Shown one piece after another: positions 1-9,710 of a stretch of DNA of 64,000 nucleotides (positions within the stretch are counted from its first letter, which is position 1; each line of letters opens with the position of its first letter). The position numbers and the translations under genes were made by a program. This stretch comes from Carallia brachiata (taxonomy: Eukaryota; Streptophyta; Magnoliopsida; Malpighiales; Rhizophoraceae): positions 558,001 through 622,000 of the forward strand of contig JADCRB010000099.1 of NCBI GenBank assembly GCA_021464245.1, given 5' to 3'. The notes beneath the pieces were generated by a model. That model searched no databases, was not told the DNA's origin, and saw only the letters and a list, made by a program, of their open reading frames with translations.

Positions 1-1111
1 CTTTCCGTAATTGTATTATACGTATAGATGACTTCTTTTATTGATAAGATTAAGTCAAATTATTAGATATACAGTTTGACTTAAGGAAAATAATATAAAA
101 ACTCATATATCTAAAAATACAAAAATACATCTAATTGCGTATTTCACTAAATTTCTCTGTTTCTTATACATATAAAAGACATAAGCCCCAAATTTCTTCA
201 AAAATTTCCAACTTCACGTAGAAATAATTTAGCCTTTTTGCATTTTATACGTAAGAGAGAGAAGAAAACTTTAGCTTTACACACACAAATACATTTCATG
301 TGTTTTTAGGGTGTATTTGAGGGTTTTTTTTTTTCACCATCTTAGTTTATTCAAACTACATATCTAATGTTTCAACTAATTTCTATCCAAAACAGAACTC
401 ATACGGAATGAAAATTAAACATTTAGATATAGTTTAGAAACTGAAAAAAAAAAAAAAGATCGAACTGAATTACAAAAATTTAATATTTTTTCAGGACTTA
501 TCCCGTTTAAGAGTATGGGTTTCTACATGGGCTCTTCTCATGAGACTTCATTAATTTTAATGCAATTTAGCCAACGCAAAAGGTTAAAATCTAGGATGAA
601 TTAGCTTTTCAGACGCTGTTGGCACCATCTAATTATAATCATCGTCTTGTGACTCTTGTCTAAAGAGAACAAAATGCTCAACGACACTTACCCCCAGCCA
701 AACCACTTTGTTGGTGCTAGCTAAGATTGAAGTGCATTATTAATTATTCCATGGTGGAAAGTTATGTGGGGACTTCTATTCCATCCACCTCAAAGTCACT
801 TTGATAATTATCTAATCAAAAAACCAATTGATTATTTATGGGCAGAAGACACGGTGGGTATGTGCTCTATCAATGATGGCCTCTAACCAGTAATGGAAAA
901 TATCAAAAGTTATCCATCAGATCTGATCTAGGCCTACAACATATCATATGGTGTGTTCCATTCATGATCATGAGATAAGGTGCACATGCAAGTTTCATTC
1001 CTCAGGTTTTACTATTCATCGCTGTGTAACTTTCCGAAAAATAACCACCACCCAACCCAACCCAACCCACAAAACTAAGAAGAGTCAAAATAATATTAGT
1101 CAACTGGCATT
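1..1111. other. AT-rich intergenic DNA, no gene seen
   Basis: No reading frame with recognisable protein similarity and no convincing repeat structure was found. The stretch has homopolymer A and T runs and scattered stop codons in all frames. Confidence 0.5.
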
Positions 1112-1241
1112 GAAGCAGCATGATGTGTATGCTGTGTAGAACTTTTTGGGCACTCGTTTACGGGTGCCTATTTATGAATTAAATCAAACTTTTGCCGTTC
1201 AAAAAAAGGAAAAAAAAAAAAAAGAAGAAGTAGCATGATGT
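1112..1241 (+). mobile_element. Short 3' LINE/SINE-type insertion with target duplication
   Basis: A 15-bp direct repeat, GAAGCAGCATGATGT at 1112-1126 and GAAGTAGCATGATGT at 1227-1241 (one mismatch), encloses about 100 bp that ends in an A-rich tail (about 1201-1226). The unique part ends in TTTTGCCGTTC before the tail. A variable-length target-site duplication plus a 3' A-tail is the signature of target-primed reverse transcription, so this is probably the extreme 3' end of a non-LTR retrotransposon. The source family was not identified. Confidence 0.7.
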
Positions 1242-2282
1242 AGGCTAATCCCAGTATCGATGGATACAATATGGCAATTTTTCATCCGTGACCCACAATT
1301 CAGAAAAGAGTCCTTTCTCAATCTGTGACACCATGAAATTGCCCTTTAAAGTGTAATCGATCGTCCATTTATAGACGCAAGCACCATGTCGATAATACGG
1401 TAAACTTTCATGGCCAAAAAAAATTAGTCAAACAATATCCATATCGTAGCAATAGATAATATTTTATAATTATAATAATAAAATATAAAATAAAAAAATT
1501 ATAATTTATTTTTAATCCACAATTTTTTGTTATTATTATATAAATTGCGGTTGTTATTACAATATAAATACTACCAGACTAATTTTTTATCTGGCTACCT
1601 AATGAAGCCGTTGATAATAATAGTGTTGGAAGAACACTAATGAATTCTCCAAATAAATAAAGCATTTCATTTTTCAGCTAAAGCCAGAAAAGAAAAAACA
1701 AAAGAAGACCTAAAAAAAATAAAAGGGAAAAAGGGTTTCATCAAAGATACTGCAAAAGTAGTATAAATGAATTGCGACTGTAGCACATAATGATGATATC
1801 AAAAATCGCTTTCAATTCTTTATTTCTTATTGATACAAAGCATAAGTAGTGGAAAGCAGGATAGGGATCAATCTCAGTTACAGTCTCTTTCTTGCGCTCT
1901 TGTACACAAAATCTACAACACCAAGAAAATTTGGACCTCTTGCTTTCATCCCTCAAGTTTACAACTTACAAATGATAGCTTCCATGAACTTCTGAGTTTT
2001 AAAATTAAAAACACACTTCAATGAAGTTCACCGCCAGGCTCATCATCTTCACCGTAATTTCCAAACCTTGACCCTTTTCATAATTTTTTCCTCTGTGCCT
2101 ATATATACACTATAAAAGGCAAATTTCAAAGAGAGGGAAGGAAGAGTACTGAAGAAAGTAAACAGCAGAAAGCTTTTGAACCCTAATGGACCATAAGCAC
2201 TAAAAATGAATTATCACAATTCACAATAACAAAAATAAAGGGTAACGAAAAATCATAAAATTCACATAAAATTAAGTCTCCA
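1242..2282. other. Intergenic DNA and 3' flank of the DUF4228 gene
   Basis: No gene recognised. The part nearest 2282 should hold the 3' UTR of the minus-strand PADRE/DUF4228 gene. A plus-strand TATA-like string (ctataaaagg, about 2110-2120) is present, but no plus-strand coding sequence follows it. Confidence 0.4.
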
Positions 2283-2813
2283 TTAGGCATCAATTGGGGT
2301 CTCAGAAATGCTCTCCAAATGGGGTCTCCACACCCCAACGCGGCCTCTTCTGCTATCCCTTTGTGTTGATATCTTCTCTGATAGTATCTCACTCAAGTAC
2401 CTATCAGAAATGAGGAGGTTTGTGGTCATTGAGATATTACTACTCAAGTTGCTGTTGCTTTGGCTATTGATCACTTTGTTGCTGCATTCCCTTTTTTTTC
2501 TTCGGCCAGTACTGGACCCTCTCGCTGATCGACTAGTCTTCTCTGAAGGTGATGGCACTGGCATGAGGAAGTAGATCTTCCCTCGTTGGAGCTCTGCGTC
2601 GGGTGGGACTATGACGATCTTCGGTACCATCCCATCGTCGGACGGGGAAGAGGGTTTTTTCAGGACGTGCTTTGGGTGGGCTTTCATGATCTCACTTGCA
2701 AGGACTGTGCCGCTGATCTCTTCCACGCGCCCATTGGTGTGTACTATCCGAATTACGTCCAAGGCTCCACAGGGTAGTATGCAAGAGATGCAGCACCTTA
2801 TGGTGTTCTTCAT
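2283..2813 (-). CDS. PADRE/DUF4228 domain protein, 176 aa
   Basis: Single-exon reading frame of 176 residues starting MKNTIRCCISCILPCG, which is the usual start of the plant DUF4228 (PADRE) family. The conserved N-terminal block follows: Cys-rich leader, ALDVIRIVHTNGRVEEISG, then ASEIMKAHPKHVLKKPS, and the central IVPPDAELQRGKIYFLMP motif near residues 65-85. The C-terminal half is a Ser/Arg-rich low-complexity linker followed by a short conserved tail (GVWRPHLESI). Family members are small plant-specific proteins whose transcripts often respond to pathogens and abiotic stress; their biochemical role is unknown. Length and start fit the family and no lesion is seen. The gene is isolated, with repeats on both sides. 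Confidence 0.9.
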   Translation of the reverse strand: MKNTIRCCISCILPCGALDVIRIVHTNGRVEEISGTVLASEIMKAHPKHVLKKPSSPSDDGMVPKIVIVPPDAELQRGKIYFLMPVPSPSEKTSRSARGSSTGRRKKRECSNKVINSQSNSNLSSNISMTTNLLISDRYLSEILSEKISTQRDSRRGRVGVWRPHLESISETPIDA

Positions 2814-3110
2814 GGCTGCTCTCTCCCACCACCCCTCTTCTCTATTGGTGAGAGACCAATTTCATTGAGAGAGAGAGATAGAGAATAAATTGGAGAAAGT
2901 TGTAGATGAAGAGAGAGGTATATGAGGATATTGACAGTGAAAAATTAACCAAGAGAGAAAAGGAAAAAAGAAAGAGAATGTTTTTTCTTTCTCCTTTTCT
3001 TTTTAGCTATCTATTACAATGAGAGTGGGAATCAGTCACTCGAAAAGAATTTGCTACCAAATGATGTTATTATATGCTCTCTCTTTTTTTTTTTTGGTTA
3101 TATTTTTCTC
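2814..3110 (-). promoter_or_regulatory. 5' UTR and proximal promoter of the DUF4228 gene
   Basis: Upstream of the ATG (minus strand), the sequence is rich in GA on the forward strand, that is CT on the transcribed strand, notably about 2865-2900 and 2955-3000. CT-rich leaders are common in plant 5' UTRs. A weak TATA-like string (catataataac on the minus strand, forward about 3066-3076) could position the start. No element is certain. Confidence 0.35.
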
Positions 3111-5785
3111 TCTCATATCCTGTCTGTATTTGTGGTTGTTTTTTGTAGTGGGGGTGTGTAGGGAAGAGGGAACTTTACTAGCTTAGCTTAGGAGGAAATT
3201 CATGGCATGAATAATTGCAGTCCGCTCTGTACTTTGCCTTTTGGATCCATCATACAGGGCCCCTCCATCACTCCATGTACATGTACTCACCAAGTTCGAT
3301 AATTTTCGGGATTGGGTTTTTGAAAGGGTGGAGAGGGCCTATGCGACAACACATGTTAGTGTGTGATTGGAACTTGCCAAGTAGGCTCAAACAAACCTCC
3401 CTTGGCAAAGCGAGCAAACCAATCCACGTATTTCAATCAAAATTTGTCATGTGTCATAGCGCTACGCATCAACTATGAGCAGTTGCGGGAGTCCATGTGT
3501 GTGTCTCTCTCTCTGTGTGAGAGCGATTGAGTGAGAGAGAGATCTTTTTTTTTTTTTGGTAACAGTAAAAGAAAGAGATTGCAAGAATAATATTTAAAGA
3601 TCTATTCCTAAATCTTATAATTGACAATTACTGTTAATAATTATTTGGGCTATGCCCAATCCTCGATGAGAGATAGATAACATGTGGGCATTGTTTGCAA
3701 TGAAGAGTTGGGCGTATTTAGGGGAATGGAGTGAAAGAGGGCGTAAAGAAAAGAAAATCTTTTTTTGGAGAGGGGTTGTGTGGATCTTTTAATACCCCCC
3801 AAGCAAGATCATGTGGGTAGTGCATTTCATGGGAAAGTGATATTTTGATAGACTCCAACATTATCTCTTTTTGGGATTTAGGCTTGTGGGTTGTGTGAAG
3901 TGCTTTGACTCTAGCGATGGTAATTTGTCTACCTGCTCAGTCTTTTTGCCTAATGCCAGCAAGAGTTCACACTCACACCCTCTCTCTCTCCACCTTGCTT
4001 CTAACTTTCTATGAGTAGTTGTCTCAGATAATATTATCATTCCCTTTTGCATCCATAAAATTTGTAAAACAATCCTTCTTTTTGGGTTGCAGAAAGTTTT
4101 ACAAAAATATCCTCTTGTGAAATAAAATCACAAAATTAAAAAATGGGATCATGATAAAAAGGAAAAAATTGTTCAATCAGATGACTTTGTATATGATCAT
4201 TTTTTTTTGGTTGAATGATTGATTTGATGAGTTATGATTTCAATATGACCACATAGACCAATCGACTTGTCAAAAACAAAGTAGTTAAGACTGTTTAAAT
4301 GGTTTGATCGGCTATTAATCTGTGTAATGTCTCATCCACACTGTGGCCAACCATTAAATGGTTCAGATGTTGATGTTAGTGGGCGGCATGTGAAGTTTGG
4401 AGAACTGGGTCCATTTGCGTGGGTCCTCATCATTTGTATTTTCTATCTTAATCACAAATTATAGCATTCTTGAATGTTGTATTTGCACTTGAGAAACCCA
4501 CTTAAACACCTAAGACCACAGACAAATTTGGGGTTGTCCATTTTCAACCATTATTTATTGATAGACTTTGGGCTGTGGATTCCTTTTGCTGGACATTCAT
4601 CACAATTTGCAAGCTAAACTTGTAGGGTACAAAAGCTCCAAGTTAGTAGCCGTACTTAAATTTTTTGTTTTTTTGAAGGAAAATATTTTCTTGGTCTTTA
4701 CAATTAATGATGTTGTTAGACTAACTTACAAAATGAAGAAGGCATATATCATCGATCGCTCGCTGTGGTCAAATAGTTAAAAGATTTAGTTCACATTATA
4801 AAGTTATAAATTTAAATTTTTGATAAGATATTTAGTGAAACTAAATATATTTTTGACTCTGTATGAATTGTCACTTCTACTTGTGAGACAGAGAAAAAAA
4901 CAAAAGAGAAGAAGAAGAAGGCAGATATGAAGCGAAAAGATCTACTCATAATTTATGAGATTATGAGGAAAAATTATGTATTGGTTTGTACTTACTTCTT
5001 TATTAGTATGCTCCTTGTACCAAGGTTTTCATAATCCTAAAGAATCATTATATCAAGAGGGCTGCAAGTCCAATTACATTGAATTATATCAATTATATCA
5101 TGTTCAAATTTAGCTTATTTATTGAGCAAACATGAGAAGGATGCTTGTTGACAGTATCATTTAGCTACGGACCCAGTTGACCCGAAGCTGTCTAGCTGAG
5201 TTTGTAGATTTTTCATGAAGAAGTTGTTTAACTATGTAATAATAAAAACTAATTATAGTTATAAAATTTATTGTTATAAATAGAACTACAATGAGAAAAG
5301 TCTATTTCAATAAAATTAAGATACTTAAAAATAAGTGTTTGATTTTATTGTGTAATTAAATTTAAATGATTAAGGAGATGTGCATTCTATAACTTTCCAA
5401 ATTCCTTAAAATCCTAGTGTGTGTGCATGTCTAATTATGTCAACTATTATTCTTCATGCCTTGTAAATTAAGTAAAAAAAAAAAGTATTGGCTGGAATAA
5501 ACATAAAAATAAATTCAATCAAACAATAGAACTGTTCTTTGCAACGGGCAAATGGGTTAACTACAACATCTACTAGACGTAACTATACTTTCAAACTCCG
5601 ATGAATTTTAGTTAAGCAGACAAAGCCCTATTAGTTTAGAAGACACGTGGATTCTCTAAATTGATAGTTTATGGAGTTCTAATCACAGATCAAAATAGAT
5701 GGTAACTCTAAATACCCTAAGTTCATTCTACACGGTATGGTCTCTTTCCCTTTGATTATTTGACCCCACAGATAATACAAGGCAG
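3111..5785. other. Intergenic DNA, no gene seen
   Basis: All frames are broken into short pieces without recognisable domains. A GA/CT-rich patch lies at about 3500-3545, followed by a T-tract ending in GGTAACAGTAA. That tract may be another A-tail insertion on the minus strand, but its flanking repeat is imperfect. Confidence 0.4.
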
Positions 5786-5831
5786 ACGAATGGTGAAAGG
5801 TGATGTCAAAAAAAAAACGAATGGTGAAAGG
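5786..5831 (+). mobile_element. Minimal LINE-tail insertion (16 bp) with perfect 15-bp duplication
   Basis: ACGAATGGTGAAAGG occurs at 5786-5800 and again at 5817-5831. Between them lie only 16 bp, TGATGTC followed by nine A. The tail resembles the 3' end of the LINE at 25.1-28.04 kb in this window, which ends TTTGTGTC plus A-tail. This looks like a target-primed insertion that stopped after copying a few bases beyond the poly(A). Confidence 0.75.
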
Positions 5832-5963
5832 GGGATCCTTCTACATCGCTGTGTTCTCCCAAGCAGGGGCATGTTGCAGCATTAAGAATATACATTTGGT
5901 AAAATTTATTTTAAAATTTATGTTTTGTTTAATGAAAGATGTTTTTAATGTGAGTGACATTAC

Positions 5964-7000
5964 GGGGCTGTTTATTTAGTACATATGAATGAGAATCAAG
6001 TAATTAATTCTTATTGTAGTGTTTATTTTCCTACAATTCCATTTCTATTCCTTTAAGGGGGTGTTTGTTTAGTACATAAAAATGACAATCAAGTAGTTAA
6101 TTCATATTGTAGTGTTTGTTTTCATACAATTTCATTCCTATTTCTTTAAATTTAAAAATGTGATTTATACACCTAAGAGAATCATGATTTTTACCTCAAC
6201 ACATCAATCATTTTCATTCCCCTATAACTAACTTAACTACCAACTACCATGTTATTCAAAAAAAACTTCAACAAAAATTTGAAAAAAAAAAACAAAAAAG
6301 ATAAACTTAATATAGAATTTAAAATAATAATTTTAAAATAATAATGATAATAATTTATATATTTGATGATGAAATATTTAATAATATCTACAATATCAAT
6401 TCTCTTATAATAATATTAATAATACTTCTTTTTGTTATTGTTATTATCAATAATAATAAATTTTTATATTAATATTTTTATTTTATATATGTGAAGTATT
6501 ATTATTATTATTAGTTTTAATTTTTATTATAATTTTTAATTTTGTTGTTATGGTTATTTAATATTTTTAATATGACTATATATTACCATATTTTTTTATT
6601 TTATATTTTATAGTTTGATATTCATAATTTTTTAATCTCTGCAATATCATTTCCGTTATAATAATATTAATAATACGTCATTATTTATTTATTATTTTTA
6701 TTATATATTATATTATTAAATTTTTAATTTTAAATTATTTAAAAATTATTATTTTACCATTTTCAATTTGATATTTAATATTTTTTAATTATTAATAAAA
6801 TTTCTCTTATTTTTATCATGAAATAAATATTATCTTATATTTGACATTAATTCCAATTTTAAACTAAAATAAACGGCTATAAAAGATTTCGATTTTGATT
6901 TCTAAATAAACTAAACATGTTATGAAATAAGTCATTCCATGTTTTATTCTACTTGATGCTGATTCCAATTCTGATTCTAGATCGTAAACCAAATGGCTCC
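5964..7000. mobile_element. ~1.04 kb non-autonomous element with inverted ends
   Basis: The left end GGGGCTGTTTATTTAGTACA (5964) and the reverse complement of the right end, GGAGCCATTTGGTTTACGAT (7000), form imperfect terminal inverted repeats. Both are followed by GAATCA-containing sequence. The left terminal ~90 bp are present twice in tandem (about 5964-6055 and 6058-6150). The interior is very AT-rich with TTA/TAA repeats and has no coding capacity. It is best called a MITE-like DNA transposon; superfamily not assigned because no clear target duplication was found. Confidence 0.55.
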
Positions 7001-7205
7001 TAGGTTTCTTTATTTAAATAACTTTTAAAGTAACTACACAATTTTATTAATAATATCTAACAATTAATCTGTTCTTTATTTTTTTTAATTCAATTATTAA
7101 ACTGTTAATATTATTTTATAATTATTTTAAAACTACTGAAGTAAAACACTAAAGTTTTTTTACTTTTAACTCTTGATGTATTTTTAATGATTAGAAAAAT
7201 TGCAT

Positions 7206-7398
7206 AATTATCCATACATTTTTTCTTTTTCTTTTTTTTGGGTCAAAAACTGGAAGGTAAAGCCATAGAGTCATAAAATTCACCATCAGGCCAGGCCCAT
7301 TGTTGGCTGTAGAATTAAAATAGACTTCTCTGCAGCAGTAATTATCCATACATTTTTTCTCCAGCCGATAATTTACCACCAGTCCAGGCCCATTGCCT
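7206..7398 (+). repeat. Two direct repeat units, ~134 bp apart
   Basis: An identical 21-bp string begins at 7206 and at 7340 (starting AATTATCCATACATTTTTTC). Each copy is followed by a ccaggcccattg block (about 7291 and 7384); the second unit lacks about 40 bp between them. This is a local duplication of unknown origin. The DNA from 7400 to 7847 is GC-richer and carries a 140-codon open frame (7473-7895) with no recognisable domain, which I do not call a gene. Confidence 0.6.
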
Positions 7399-7847
7399 AT
7401 GATTGAGACGGCTATCCAAGAAATAAAATTGGCAAAACTTCTAAACCAAAATTTATTTACAATTTTGAACAAATGAAAATTTATTTACAATGTAGACCAA
7501 AAATTTTTTTTACAATTTGGGGATATGAGCGTTTAGCTCTCCTCTGCAGCAATTTTGCTGTTGTGCACTTATCGTGCACGAGCCGATGGTCTTGCCGTAC
7601 TGCAATGTGCAGTGGGACGCTTGGGTACGGTGTTTCTGTGTGTTGGCTATGGACCTTCAGTTCCGATGCTAGCGGGCCAGTTCTGTATCTGGGCTTTGGG
7701 TTCGGGATGTGCTCGATGCTAGGCCTGTTAGGTAGCTGCAGGTGGGCTTTGGGTAGTGGTAGCTGTAGGCTTCGTTTGTATGTGCAGGTGGTCTTCCTGT
7801 TTCTATTCGCAAACTGTGTATTTGAGGCGGCCTTTTCTGTAACATTG

Positions 7848-8293
7848 TTGTCAGAACCGGCTTGGACTTGTCAGTCTCACCGGTTCAATCAGTGACCGGC
7901 CGAAAGTGGAGGCCGGTTCATGTTATTTTTCCTATAAAAATTTGACCAGTCAAAATTATTACAAAATCGATTAAAATCGATAAAAATCAATGAAAATCAG
8001 ACCGGTTTGACTAATTCAAGTAAATCAAAAATTTATAAATTATAATTTGACTCTCGATGTTTATTTAAATTACAATTTAAACTCTAAATTTAATTAAAAA
8101 TTTTAATTTAGTTTTAAATTCAATCAAAATTTTTAATTTAATTCTTAAAACTAAAAAAATTAATATTTAATTAATATTTATAAATATTATTCTTTTAATT
8201 ATATATATATATATATATAATTAAATACGGTTTAAGCGATTTAACCTTAACCTATTAATGTTTCTAATTCGATAAATGATTCGATTTTGACAA
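7848..8293. mobile_element. ~446 bp element with TTGTCARAAYCG ends
   Basis: The left end TTGTCAGAACCGG (7848) and the reverse complement of the right end, TTGTCAAAATCGAATC (8293), are inverted repeats. The interior holds ACCGGTT-type words near the left end and then AT-rich DNA. A diverged relative lies at 52683-53159, with shared interior strings such as attaatatttgattatt. It is non-coding and non-autonomous. The target duplication is not clear, so the superfamily is left open. Confidence 0.55.
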
Positions 8294-8753
8294 TCTTATT
8301 TTATAGATGAGCCTATTTTTTAATGAACTGTTTACCTTTTTGATAAAAAAAACAAAAAGTTGCGTCGCCATACAATTTAGTGGTAAAATATTTTTAAAAA
8401 TTTAAATTTTATATAAGAAACAATATATTTTGTATAACTATAATAATAAAAATAATACGAAAAAAATATTATTATTTTTTTTATTTTATATTTTTTAATT
8501 ATAATTAAATAAAATATATATTTTATTGTACAAACTAAATAATGTAATTTGACTATCAATATGTGTACTCATATCATGGTTCAAAAAAAAATATATTATT
8601 TACAATTTTCTGACAAAAAATTTTATTTACAATTTTGCCTCAATGATAACTGGGGTGAGACGATAAATAAAAAAAAAAAAAAAAAGAAAAGAAAGGGCTA
8701 ACAAAAGCTCGCCTCGCGGAGACCGCCACCGGAGCTGAGCTGCCGCCGCCGCG
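8294..8753 (+). promoter_or_regulatory. Upstream region and 5' UTR of PEX7
   Basis: AT-rich DNA up to about 8660, then an A-tract (about 8668-8684) and a GC-rich leader with the start context GCCGCGATGCC. A motif resembling atttacaatttt occurs at about 8600-8637 and also near 7450-7490, so part of this region is repeat-derived. No unambiguous TATA box was found. Confidence 0.4.
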
Positions 8754-9710
8754 ATGCCGGTCTTCAAAACACCATTCAACGGCTACTCCGTCAAGTTCAG
8801 CCCCTTTCACGAGTCCCACCTCGCAGTCGCCACCTCTCAGAACTTCGGCATCCTCGGCAACGGCCGCGTCCACGTCCTCTCCCTCCCTCCCACCCCTTCC
8901 ACCCCTCTCTCCGAGCTCGTCTCCTTTGACACCGCCGATGGCGTCTACGACCTCGCCTGGTCGGAGTCGCACGACTCCCTCCTCGTCGCCGCCGTGGCCG
9001 ATGGCTCCGTCAAGCTTTTCGACACCACCCTAGCACCTGCCCAGAACCCCGTCCGCTCCTTCCACGAGCACGGGCGGGAGGTCCATTCGGTTGACTACAA
9101 TCCCACTCGCCGCGATTCCTTCATCACTTCCTCGTGGGACGACACGATCAAGCTCTGGACCCTCGACCGCCCCGCCAGCATCCGAACATTTAAGGAGCAC
9201 GCCTATTGCGTGTACTCCTCCGCGTGGAATCCCCGCCACACCGACGTCTTCGCCTCCGCTTCCGGCGACTGCACGGTCAGAATCTGGGACGTCCGCGAAC
9301 CGGGGTCCACGATGATAATCCCGGCCCACGATTTCGAAGTCCTGTCCTGCGACTGGAACAAATACGACGATTGCTGCATTGCCACGGCGTCGGTGGACAA
9401 GAGCATTAGGATTTGGGACGTGAGGAGCTATAGGGTTCCGGTTTCCGTCTTGAACGGGCACGGGTACGCCGTAAGGAGGGTGAAGTTCTCGCCGCACCAC
9501 CGGAATCTGTTGATCTCGTGCTCGTACGACATGTCGGTTTGTGTTTGGGACTCTATGGTGGAGGATGCACTGGTTGGGAAGTATGATCATCACACGGAGT
9601 TCACGGTCGGGGTGGATATGAGCGTTCTTGTTGAGGGATTGCTGGCCAGTACTGGCTGGGACGAGTTGGTTTTCGTCTGGCAGCAGGGGACGGACCCCAG
9701 AGCGCCCTGA
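8754..9710 (+). CDS. PEX7: Peroxin 7, PTS2 receptor (WD40), 318 aa
   Basis: Intact intronless gene of 318 residues, essentially the length of plant PEX7 (Arabidopsis 317). PEX7 is the soluble receptor that binds PTS2 signals (R-L-x5-HL type) in the cytosol and, with PEX5, delivers cargo to the peroxisome. The protein opens with MPVFKTPFNGYSVKFSPFHE, characteristic of the family, and then forms WD40 blades. Visible blade ends include SSWDDTIKLW (about residues 125-134), ASGDCTVRIWD, ASVDKSIRIWD and CSYDMSVCVWD, and it closes with STGWDELVFVWQQGTDPRAP. The GC-rich coding DNA contrasts with the AT-rich surroundings, as is usual for this single-exon gene. No lesion is seen. A possible polyadenylation signal, AATAAA, lies about 235 bp past the stop. 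Confidence 0.97.
   Translation: MPVFKTPFNGYSVKFSPFHESHLAVATSQNFGILGNGRVHVLSLPPTPSTPLSELVSFDTADGVYDLAWSESHDSLLVAAVADGSVKLFDTTLAPAQNPVRSFHEHGREVHSVDYNPTRRDSFITSSWDDTIKLWTLDRPASIRTFKEHAYCVYSSAWNPRHTDVFASASGDCTVRIWDVREPGSTMIIPAHDFEVLSCDWNKYDDCCIATASVDKSIRIWDVRSYRVPVSVLNGHGYAVRRVKFSPHHRNLLISCSYDMSVCVWDSMVEDALVGKYDHHTEFTVGVDMSVLVEGLLASTGWDELVFVWQQGTDPRAP

Noticed and set aside
3541..3590. Possible eighth tail-only insertion (T-run followed by GGTAACAGTAA)
   Set aside because: Flanking repeat (gagagagat versus gaaagagat) is imperfect and lies in GA-rich DNA, so chance similarity is likely.
7473..7895. 140-codon plus-strand frame in a GC-richer patch
   Set aside because: No domain recognised, composition biased to Cys, Trp and Leu, and it runs into a transposon end. 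Not enough to call a gene.
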